Under the pieces are notes generated by a model that was not told where the DNA came from, made no database searches, and saw only the letters and a list, made by a program, of their open reading frames with translations. Of a stretch of DNA of 5,759 bases, positions 1-5,759 are shown one piece after another. The DNA lies in contig JAEWFB010000162.1 in assembly GCA_023389095.1 (NCBI GenBank), forward strand, positions 1 through 5,759. Reading direction: 5' to 3'. The position numbers and the translations under genes are program-made. The stretch comes from Actinomycetes bacterium. GTDB taxonomy: Bacteria; Actinomycetota; Actinomycetes; Actinomycetales; Dermatophilaceae. Numbering within the stretch: position 1 is the first letter of the stretch; each line of letters opens with the position of its first letter.

Positions 1-147
1 ACCTTTCGGCGAAAAGGGTTCCACGGTCGTGGTGAGCCGATCCAAGTGGCGCCGGCCACCAGAGGCAACCCCTACCCGCCGGTCACTTCGCCGACGCGCG
101 CAACGGCCCCTCCGGCGCTACCATCCCGCCGGTTCACCCCGTGCGCA
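1..147. other. Non-coding edge region, nothing recognised
   Basis: This stretch lies beyond the hairpin that ends the dehydrogenase operon. A short plus-strand frame stays open here, but it has no ribosome binding site, runs through the hairpin and continues antisense into the end of the dehydrogenase gene, so it is not taken as a gene. The first 19 bases hold a weak inverted repeat (TTTCGGCGAAA core) too short to call. No tRNA, repeat family or convincing promoter was seen. Confidence 0.5.
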
Positions 148-179
148 CGGCCCGCCGTCGCGGGTGCGACGGCGGGCCG
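148..179 (-). terminator. GC-rich hairpin terminator of the LamG/PQQ-dehydrogenase operon
   Basis: Bases 148-161 are perfectly complementary to 166-179, giving a 14-bp GC-rich stem with a 4-nt loop (GGGT on the plus strand). It lies 35 nt beyond the stop codon of the PQQ dehydrogenase gene in its direction of transcription. No run of T follows on the minus strand, which fits the tract-less hairpins commonly proposed for actinobacteria but makes efficient intrinsic termination less certain. It could instead protect the mRNA 3' end. Confidence 0.7.
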
Positions 180-214
180 CGCCGGCGTCCAGGTGACTGG
201 ACGTCTCGACGTGG

Positions 215-2317
215 TCAGGTTGCCGGGGTGCCGGTCACGGTGAGCCGGCGCAGCCTCCCCTCGTTGTCGAACGAGCCGAAGCCGACGCGCCCGGAGGTGA
301 AGGTCTTGTCGCTCGCGGTGAGCACGGGGTCCTTGCGCCCGTCGACGTAGACGGCGATCTCACCGGTTCCCGGCCGGTGCACGACGCGCACCTTGTGCCA
401 GTCGGCGTCGGTGATGCTCGGGTTGGCCCCGCGCGACCGCCCGTTCCACTGGTCGTCGATCCGCTCACGGTCCGCGTCGTTCACCTTGAAGATGCCGTTG
501 TGCGGGTAGATCGTGTTGTCGGTCGACAGGTGCGCGTAGTAGAACTTCGTGTCCGACTGCCAGCCGAAGACGATGATGACGTCGCGGTTGGTCACGTCGA
601 CCGGGGTGTCGATGCGGACCTCGGCCTCGATGTCCACCGAGGACCACGGCGCGCCCTTGCTCACCACGGCGTACTCGAACGGGCGACGCGGACCGGGCCG
701 GCTCTCACCGGCCTGGGCGAGGATCACCTCGTCCTTGGTGAACTGCCACTTCGAGGGCGTGATCGGCGTCCAGTCCGACAGCGACGGGGAGGGCCGGAGC
801 GTCGTGTCGCCGACAGCGCCGTCCGCGACGACCTTGCTGCCGGTGACCTTCCAGATCCTGCCGTTCGCCTTCGAGACGATGTACAGCTCCCCGGCGGCGT
901 CGGTGCCGAACCGCAGGTCGACGCGCTTCGGGTCGCCGACCGAGCCCGGCGTGGACAGGTCGCGCATCGTCACGAGGTTGCCGGCGGTGTCGTAGAGCGC
1001 CAGCTGGTGGATGGTCGCCAGTCCCTTGCCGCGCTGCATCTGCGAGGTCTCGGCGTACATGACGCGTCCGTCGACGAGGTCGCCGAAGACGTACTTCCCG
1101 CGCAGCTGGGGCATGGCCGCCCCGCGATAGACGAAGCCTCCCGCCACGGCGACGCCGACGTCGCTCTTGCAGTCCCAGCCGGGCGCCGGGTCGTGGTCGT
1201 AGGCGGCGACGGGGTAGGTGTAGCCGTTCTTCGCGTCGTCCGCGGGCAGCGGGTGCAGCTTGTCGCACGGGTTCGTCGTCGTCTTGTCGAAGACGAACGA
1301 CCCCTCGCGCTCGCTCCATCCCATGTTGTCGCCGGCGCGCACCTCGTAGATCGACTCGATCGCGTGCTCACCGATGTGACCGAGGTACATCCGGCCGGTG
1401 TTGCGGTCCCAGCTGAAGCGGTGCGGGTCGCGGAAGCCGACGGCGTAGATCTCCCCGAGCGCGCCGGGGCGGCCGACGAACGGGTTGTCGGCCGGGATGC
1501 CGTAGCGACCGTTGGCGGAGTTGTGACCGTTCGGGTCGATGCGCAGCAGCTTGCCGTGCGGCATCGCCATGTTCTGCGGGTCGCCGTTGTTGAAGCCCAT
1601 GCCTCCGTCACCGACGGCGAGGTAGAGCTGCCGGTAGTCGGGGTCGCCGGGCTCGGCGGTCGGGTTGAAGTTGATCTCCTGGATGCCGTGGATCTGGCCG
1701 GCGAACCCGATCCGCAGCACCTCGCGGTGGGTGCCCGAGAAGGTGTCGGCCGACGGGTCCTTGGCAGTCCACTCCGTGACGACGCCGTGGTAGATCGTCT
1801 TGGGCTGGGCGTAGTCGGGGACTGCCGTCGTCGTCGCGGCGTTCTCGGTGTGCATCGTGTAGAACTTGCCGTTGGTCCGGAACTGAGGATCGAAGGCGAC
1901 ATAGCCGAAGCCCTGCCCGAGGCCGCGGCCCGAGAAGAACTGGGGCGCAAAGGCGGCCGCGACGTCGAGGTACACGTGCGGCTTGCCGTCGCGGACGAGG
2001 TAGAGGTTGCCGTTGAGGTCCGGGACGGCACGGCGACCCGAGCCGTCGGGCACCTCCATGATCGTGTTGAGGCGGGCGGTGCGGACCAGGCGCTGGTCGG
2101 TCGGCGGCGGGTTGGGGGTGGACTGCGGGAACGAGGCGTACTCGCTCAGCACCAGCCCGAGCCGGGACTGGGACGGCATCGCCTTGATGGGGTCACTGAT
2201 GACGTCTGCGGCGTGCGAGGGTGCGGCCACCAGCGTGGCCGCCATCGCGACGCCGGCGATGGACACCCCGAGCGCGCGCAGGCGACGGCGTGGTGGGTTC
2301 GTGGTGCGGTTGGGCAC
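215..2317 (-). CDS. Secreted PQQ-dependent sugar dehydrogenase (GSDH-type beta-propeller) with C-terminal concanavalin A-like domain
   Basis: This 700-aa protein is predicted to oxidise aldose sugars or a related carbohydrate outside the membrane with pyrroloquinoline quinone (PQQ) and calcium. The start is GTG at 2317, set by a strong AGGAGG 5 nt upstream. A longer frame exists but overlaps the previous gene and lacks secretion logic. Residues 1-37 form a signal peptide: arginine-rich RRRLRALG, a hydrophobic stretch and a cut near SHA|AD. The RRR is Tat-like but not canonical. Residues about 45-495 match the glucose/sorbosone dehydrogenase family: H210 in QIHGIQEINF fits the catalytic base, LYLAVGDGG (231-239) follows, and R296 in GFRDPHRF fits the PQQ-contacting arginine of soluble glucose dehydrogenase. 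GHIGEHAIESIYEV (313-326) and AGGFVYRG (392-399) are also typical. C351 and C382 may pair. Residues about 512-697 resemble a concanavalin A-like (LamG/DUF1080-type) module with WHKVRVVHRPGTGEIAVYVDG. Substrate and electron acceptor are unknown; the family call is firm. Confidence 0.9.
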   Translation of the reverse strand: MPNRTTNPPRRRLRALGVSIAGVAMAATLVAAPSHAADVISDPIKAMPSQSRLGLVLSEYASFPQSTPNPPPTDQRLVRTARLNTIMEVPDGSGRRAVPDLNGNLYLVRDGKPHVYLDVAAAFAPQFFSGRGLGQGFGYVAFDPQFRTNGKFYTMHTENAATTTAVPDYAQPKTIYHGVVTEWTAKDPSADTFSGTHREVLRIGFAGQIHGIQEINFNPTAEPGDPDYRQLYLAVGDGGMGFNNGDPQNMAMPHGKLLRIDPNGHNSANGRYGIPADNPFVGRPGALGEIYAVGFRDPHRFSWDRNTGRMYLGHIGEHAIESIYEVRAGDNMGWSEREGSFVFDKTTTNPCDKLHPLPADDAKNGYTYPVAAYDHDPAPGWDCKSDVGVAVAGGFVYRGAAMPQLRGKYVFGDLVDGRVMYAETSQMQRGKGLATIHQLALYDTAGNLVTMRDLSTPGSVGDPKRVDLRFGTDAAGELYIVSKANGRIWKVTGSKVVADGAVGDTTLRPSPSLSDWTPITPSKWQFTKDEVILAQAGESRPGPRRPFEYAVVSKGAPWSSVDIEAEVRIDTPVDVTNRDVIIVFGWQSDTKFYYAHLSTDNTIYPHNGIFKVNDADRERIDDQWNGRSRGANPSITDADWHKVRVVHRPGTGEIAVYVDGRKDPVLTASDKTFTSGRVGFGSFDNEGRLRRLTVTGTPAT

Positions 2318-2322
2318 GGATT

Positions 2323-2328
2323 CCTCCT
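2323..2328 (-). promoter_or_regulatory. Ribosome binding site deciding the dehydrogenase start
   Basis: On the minus strand AGGAGG stands 5 nt before the GTG at 2317. It is a full match to the Shine-Dalgarno core and selects that GTG over the more upstream in-frame ATG at 2653, which lies inside the LamG gene. Confidence 0.85.
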
Positions 2329-2330
2329 GA

Positions 2331-2350
2331 GTCGTTGCGGGTCGTTGCGG
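2331..2350. repeat. Tandem 10-bp repeat in the intergenic gap of the operon
   Basis: The decamer GTCGTTGCGG occurs twice in direct succession, followed by the partly related TCGTGGGGTC. It fills most of the 41-nt gap between the LamG stop and the dehydrogenase ribosome binding site. It may be a simple slippage duplication that sets gene spacing; no function is evident. Confidence 0.6.
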
Positions 2351-2358
2351 TCGTGGGG

Positions 2359-3318
2359 TCACTCGGTCATGAACTCGTACTGCTTGCGCACGTCGGCCGC
2401 GGAGACCGGCGCGTCGAGGAACATCAGCGAGTCCATGCGGCAGTCGCACGGGTTCTGCTCCCGCGTGTTCTGCGGGAAGCTGCCGCCGATCTTGATGCCG
2501 CGCGGGTCGGTGGCCGTCGTCGTCTTCGGGTCGGCACCCGAGAGGCGCCACGGGTCGTCCGAGCGGGTGTAGAAGCCCTCGAGCGGACGACCGTTGCGGT
2601 AGAGCGCCATCGTCCCGGTGGTGAAGTCGAACGTCGCGGTCAGGTGCACCCACTGGCCTCGCGGGAGGATGGTGCGCCAGTCCTGGCTGGCCGCGAACGT
2701 CTGGGACAGGCCACCGTCGAGCCTCCGCCCCAGGGCCACGAGCTTGAGCTCGCCGCCCACGTCGATGAGCTCGAGCAGGGCCCGCACGTTGTGACCCTCC
2801 GAGTCGCCGGTCAGCACGCCGGACAGGCCGATCGCGTTGTACCGATCGGTCGCGCCGGCGGTGTTCGAGTTGAGCGCCGGCCCGTCCATGTCGACCTTGA
2901 ACCAGCCCATCAGGGTCGCCCCGGTCGCGCCGTTGAAGGCCCGCAGCGTGCTGACCCCGGTGTCCGACCAGGTCCCGGCCTTCCAGTCGTCGTTGCCGGC
3001 GACGGTCGGGTTCACCTGCCGGGTCTGGATCGCGTTGCCGCTGCCCGGGTAGGCGCGGTCGGGCACCCGCATCGCGGCCCCGCCGTTGACGAGCCGGATG
3101 CTCGTCCCGGACGGGCCGAGGTCGGACTCCGCGCCGCCGTCGCCGGCGACCGGGTGGTCGAAGTCGTAGAAGGCGACGAGGTCCTTGGCCAGGGCCGGAT
3201 GCACGTCGCGTGGTCGGCCACGGTCGGCCTGTGCCGGGTCGGTCCCGACGGTGGTGGTCAGCAGCGTCGCGGCGACGAGTGCCGCGACGGTCGAACCCAA
3301 GCGTCCTGCTGTTCTCAT
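2359..3318 (-). CDS. Secreted LamG/concanavalin A-like domain protein
   Basis: This is a 319-aa exported protein with no visible catalytic motif. The ATG at 3318 is chosen because AAGGGAG lies 8 nt upstream and it opens directly into a signal peptide; a GTG nine codons earlier would swallow that ribosome binding site. Residues 1-31 are a Sec-type signal (MRTAGRLGS, then a hydrophobic core and a cut near AQA|DR). Residues about 46-315 read as one LamG/concanavalin A-like jelly-roll: LVAFYDFDHP (47-56) opens it, TLMGWFKVDMDG (135-146) and GQWVHLTATFDFTTGTMALY (221-240) are the hallmark strands, followed by RNGRPL, and the end LMFLDAPVSAADVRKQYEF (298-316) is the usual closing helix-strand of these domains. 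A CDC motif (291-293) near the end may hold a local disulfide or metal. It is the first gene of an operon with the PQQ dehydrogenase, so a role in binding a glycan or cell-wall sugar near that enzyme is inferred. Ligand unknown. Confidence 0.85.
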   Translation of the reverse strand: MRTAGRLGSTVAALVAATLLTTTVGTDPAQADRGRPRDVHPALAKDLVAFYDFDHPVAGDGGAESDLGPSGTSIRLVNGGAAMRVPDRAYPGSGNAIQTRQVNPTVAGNDDWKAGTWSDTGVSTLRAFNGATGATLMGWFKVDMDGPALNSNTAGATDRYNAIGLSGVLTGDSEGHNVRALLELIDVGGELKLVALGRRLDGGLSQTFAASQDWRTILPRGQWVHLTATFDFTTGTMALYRNGRPLEGFYTRSDDPWRLSGADPKTTTATDPRGIKIGGSFPQNTREQNPCDCRMDSLMFLDAPVSAADVRKQYEFMTE

Positions 3319-3326
3319 GACACCAA

Positions 3327-3333
3327 CTCCCTT
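3327..3333 (-). promoter_or_regulatory. Ribosome binding site of the LamG gene
   Basis: AAGGGAG on the minus strand sits 8 nt before the ATG at 3318. It supports that start rather than the GTG at 3345. Confidence 0.75.
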
Positions 3334-3369
3334 GTTGTGTGGCACGTGCAGCTGTGCGTGTGTTGTGTT

Positions 3370-3383
3370 GGAAAGCGCTTTCC
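3370..3383 (-). promoter_or_regulatory. LacI-family-type operator (perfect 14-bp palindrome)
   Basis: GGAAAGCGCTTTCC is a perfect inverted repeat with a central CG, the form typical of LacI/GalR-family operators of sugar genes. It begins one base after the proposed -10 box and covers the predicted transcription start of the LamG/PQQ-dehydrogenase operon, a position where a bound repressor would block initiation. The regulator gene is not in the window. That the signal is a sugar or sugar derivative is inferred from the family and from the controlled genes. Confidence 0.75.
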
Positions 3384-3384
3384 C

Positions 3385-3413
3385 ACCATAGGGATGCGCA
3401 TGCGACCCCGCAA
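3385..3413 (-). promoter_or_regulatory. Candidate promoter of the LamG/PQQ-dehydrogenase operon
   Basis: On the minus strand TTGCGG (3408-3413) and TATGGT (3385-3390) are separated by exactly 17 nt. The -10 box matches TATAAT at four of six bases; the -35 matches TTGACA only at TTG. Transcription would start near 3378, inside the operator palindrome, leaving a leader of about 60 nt before the ATG. The match is modest, but spacing and operator overlap support it. Confidence 0.55.
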
Positions 3414-3449
3414 CAGATGGCTCACAGGCTGGTATCAGGATCTACCGAA

Positions 3450-3472
3450 GTCGTCGAAACCCTTTGCACGAC
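3450..3472. repeat. Imperfect 23-bp palindrome, possible second regulator site
   Basis: Arms GTCGT and ACGAC flank an inner AAA-CCC-TTT core, with two mismatched pairs between arm and core, so 8 of 11 pairs match. An overlapping second inverted repeat, TCGAAAC at 3454-3460 and GTTTCGA at 3478-3484, is perfect over 7 bp with 17 nt between. The core differs from the LacI-type operator, so a different or lower-affinity protein would be needed. No regulator is known for it. Confidence 0.35.
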
Positions 3473-3611
3473 AGTGCGTTTCGAGTCATACCTCAGTCAG
3501 CACCGGACGGGCACACCCTCCGGCCGCCCGCGCAGACGCCGTCGCCCGCGGGCTGCGCAACGGCTCACCGCGACGCCTGCGACGTCCCAGCGTCGGGCCA
3601 GACAGCGGGCC

Positions 3612-3617
3612 TACACT
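3612..3617 (+). promoter_or_regulatory. -10 box placing transcription start at the lipoprotein GTG
   Basis: TACACT matches the actinobacterial TANNNT pattern and ends exactly 6 nt before the G of the GTG at 3624, so transcription should begin at or next to the start codon. No convincing -35 is seen about 17-18 nt upstream, and no Shine-Dalgarno sequence precedes the start; both are common for leaderless actinobacterial genes. Confidence 0.6.
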
Positions 3618-3623
3618 GCCCGC

Positions 3624-4442
3624 GTGGGCGCGCGTCGGCCGACTCGCCACGTCGTGGCACTGGCCCTGGTGGGACTTCTCGCGGCGGGGTGCTCGGCGTC
3701 ACCGCCGAACACCCCGGGCAGCCCGTCTGCCGCCGACGCCGCCACCGCGTCCGGGACGTCGGCGTCGGCGTCGCGAACCTGGTCGATCGAGGCCCTGGGC
3801 GACTCCGTGCCCGCCGGCAGCAACTGCGGCTGCACGCCCTACCCCGAGCTGTCCGGCGACGACCTCGCCGCACCCCCGGACCGCACCGTCACGGTGGCGA
3901 ACGACGCCGTCGGCGGCTACACCACGAGCGACGTTCTCGCCCAGCTCCAGTCGGACTCGTCGGTCATCGACCGGGTCCGCACCTCGGACGTCGTCGAGAT
4001 CGAGATCGGCGCGAACGACGTGGGCTACTCGGACGCGTGCGGGACCTCGGTCGCGTGCTACCAGCCGGCCGTCCCCGAGGTGCAGAAGAACCTCACCGCC
4101 ATCGTCGCCCGGGTCCATGAGCTGGCGGCCGGGCACCCGGTGCTCGTCGTGCTCCTGGACTACTGGAGCGTCTGGCTGGGTGGCCAGTACGCGGCCGCGC
4201 AGGGTGATGCCTACGTCGCCGCAGCCACCGACGTCACCGACCAGGTCAACGCCGTCATCAGGTCGACGGCGACCGCGACGTCCTCGACCTACGTCGACCT
4301 GCGCAAGGCGTTCAAGGGTCCGGACTACACCTACGACGAGACCCACTACCTCGCTCCCGACGGGGACCACCCGAACGCGGCCGGGCACCAGCAGATCGCC
4401 GCCGCGACCGTGGCCCAGATCGAGGCGACGCTGCACCTGTAG
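3624..4442 (+). CDS. SGNH/GDSL-family hydrolase lipoprotein
   Basis: This 272-aa protein is predicted to be anchored to the outer face of the membrane and to hydrolyse an ester; lipid, acetylated-glycan or other ester substrates cannot be told apart. The GTG at 3624 gives a compact lipoprotein signal: basic ARRPTRH, a hydrophobic stretch, and lipobox LAAGC with lipidated Cys23. A Ser/Thr/Ala-rich linker (24-51) follows. SGNH blocks are intact: GDS with nucleophile Ser61, Gly98 in the second block, Asn131 in GAND (129-132), and DGDHPN with Asp246 and His249. Cysteines 68 and 70 (NCGC) and 139 and 145 probably form disulfides. Longer in-frame starts exist but would add an arginine-rich stretch and bury the signal peptide. 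It is divergent from the sugar-dehydrogenase operon and convergent with ychF, so it is probably a single-gene unit. Family and location are secure; substrate is not. Confidence 0.9.
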   Translation: MGARRPTRHVVALALVGLLAAGCSASPPNTPGSPSAADAATASGTSASASRTWSIEALGDSVPAGSNCGCTPYPELSGDDLAAPPDRTVTVANDAVGGYTTSDVLAQLQSDSSVIDRVRTSDVVEIEIGANDVGYSDACGTSVACYQPAVPEVQKNLTAIVARVHELAAGHPVLVVLLDYWSVWLGGQYAAAQGDAYVAAATDVTDQVNAVIRSTATATSSTYVDLRKAFKGPDYTYDETHYLAPDGDHPNAAGHQQIAAATVAQIEATLHL

Positions 4443-4469
4443 GGCCCAGGCGCACGTGCCCCCGGAGGG

Positions 4470-5555
<1,086 letters not shown>

Positions 5556-5564
5556 GAGGACAGG

Positions 5565-5570
5565 AGTCTA
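5565..5570 (-). promoter_or_regulatory. Candidate -10 box of ychF
   Basis: TAGACT on the minus strand fits TANNNT and ends 9 nt before the GTG start of ychF. Transcription would start about 0-3 nt before the codon, so the mRNA would be leaderless or nearly so. The intervening CCTGTCCTC contains no Shine-Dalgarno match. No good -35 was found. The TAG of the box is also the in-frame stop that rules out a longer ychF. Confidence 0.5.
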
Positions 5571-5635
5571 GTGCGGGCACACGCCACCGCCGACCACGCG
5601 CCGACGCCGCAGGTCATCGACGGGGTGACGACGCG

Positions 5636-5759
5636 TCAGGCGAGGGGCGCCGGGGGCACCGTGTAGTCCCAGCCGGGCCGCCAGTCGAAGGGCGCGTCGA
5701 CGAGGTCCTCGAGGGGCGTGCCCTCGAGCAGGTGCTGCAGCGCCCACCGGTTGGCCGAG
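5636..5759 (-). CDS. C-terminal end of an unrecognised protein (partial)
   Basis: Only the last 40 codons and a TGA are inside the window; the gene continues past its right edge. The visible peptide contains NRWALQHLLEGTPLEDLVDA and ends with WDYTVPPAPLA. All 40 codons end in G or C, as in the neighbouring real genes, and the peptide is rich in Trp, Asp and Leu in a plausible order, so this is taken as genuine coding sequence. The family is not recognised and no function is proposed. It lies 80 nt upstream of ychF on the same strand, but the -10 box in that gap suggests ychF has its own promoter. Confidence 0.7.
   Translation of the reverse strand, partial: SANRWALQHLLEGTPLEDLVDAPFDWRPGWDYTVPPAPLA

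Larger units (their letters stand above)
3319..3623. other. Divergent intergenic region between the LamG and lipoprotein genes
   Basis: This 305-nt spacer separates the minus-strand LamG gene from the plus-strand lipoprotein gene. From left to right it holds the LamG ribosome binding site, the LacI-type operator, the operon promoter, an unassigned imperfect palindrome at 3450-3472, and the -10 box of the lipoprotein gene. A plus-strand frame is open across it, but its arginine-rich translation looks like non-coding GC-rich sequence. No small RNA or riboswitch was recognised. Confidence 0.6.

Noticed and set aside
1..19. Inverted repeat around TTTCGGCGAAA
   Set aside because: The stem is short and needs a bulge, and no flanking gene end is visible to give it a role.
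46..243. Small plus-strand open frame of 65 codons
   Set aside because: It has no ribosome binding site, runs through the terminator hairpin and overlaps the end of the dehydrogenase gene antisense.
377..2572. A 731-codon open frame on the plus strand
   Set aside because: It is antisense to the dehydrogenase and LamG genes. Its translation is Val/Arg/Asp-rich with no domain, and such long shadows are expected in very GC-rich sequence where stop codons are rare.
2318..2653. N-terminal extension of the dehydrogenase to the ATG at 2653
   Set aside because: It overlaps the LamG gene out of frame and would place the signal peptide internally, while a perfect ribosome binding site stands before the GTG at 2317.
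3339..3623. N-terminal extension of the SGNH lipoprotein
   Set aside because: The added 95 residues are Arg-rich, run through the operator and promoter, and would bury the lipobox signal.
4442..4461. Possible bidirectional terminator between the lipoprotein gene and ychF
   Set aside because: Only a 4-bp GGGC/GCCC stem with a 12-nt loop can be formed, which is too weak; how the two convergent transcripts end is not visible.

Overview
The window is very GC-rich. Its coding frames end almost every codon in G or C, it uses GTG starts, and two genes appear to start without a Shine-Dalgarno site. This points to a high-GC actinobacterium (Actinomycetota). Nothing in the window fixes the genus; a Nocardioides- or Intrasporangiaceae-like organism is only a guess.

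Minus strand, 3413 down to 148: a compact two-gene secretion operon. It has a candidate promoter (-35 at 3408-3413, -10 at 3385-3390) and a perfect 14-bp LacI-type operator, GGAAAGCGCTTTCC (3370-3383), over the predicted transcription start. The first gene encodes a secreted LamG-type (concanavalin A-like) protein of 319 aa. After a 41-nt gap comes a 700-aa secreted PQQ-dependent glucose/sorbosone-dehydrogenase-type beta-propeller, which itself ends in a second concanavalin A-like module. A 14-bp GC hairpin follows about 35 nt after the stop. The reading is a carbohydrate-controlled extracellular sugar-oxidising unit in which both products carry a probable glycan-binding fold. The substrate, the regulator and the PQQ supply cannot be seen here.

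Plus strand, 3612-4442: divergent from the operon is an SGNH/GDSL-hydrolase lipoprotein of 272 aa with a clear lipobox and intact catalytic blocks. Its likely GTG start sits exactly where transcription should begin from a -10 box (TACACT), so it is predicted to be leaderless. The 305-nt divergent spacer also holds an imperfect 23-bp palindrome of unknown role.

Minus strand, 5759 down to 4470: ychF, the conserved OLA1/YchF-type P-loop NTPase of 361 aa, runs convergent to the lipoprotein gene with only 27 nt between the stops. Its GTG start is fixed by an in-frame TAG inside its own -10 box (TAGACT), so it too is probably leaderless or nearly so. Upstream lies the 3' end of an unrecognised gene on the same strand (40 codons visible, all ending in G or C), cut off by the window edge.

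No RNA gene, CRISPR array, insertion sequence or phage feature was seen. The most interesting part is the operator-controlled LamG plus PQQ-dehydrogenase pair. It looks like a coherent functional unit, but whether it is undescribed cannot be decided from sequence alone.
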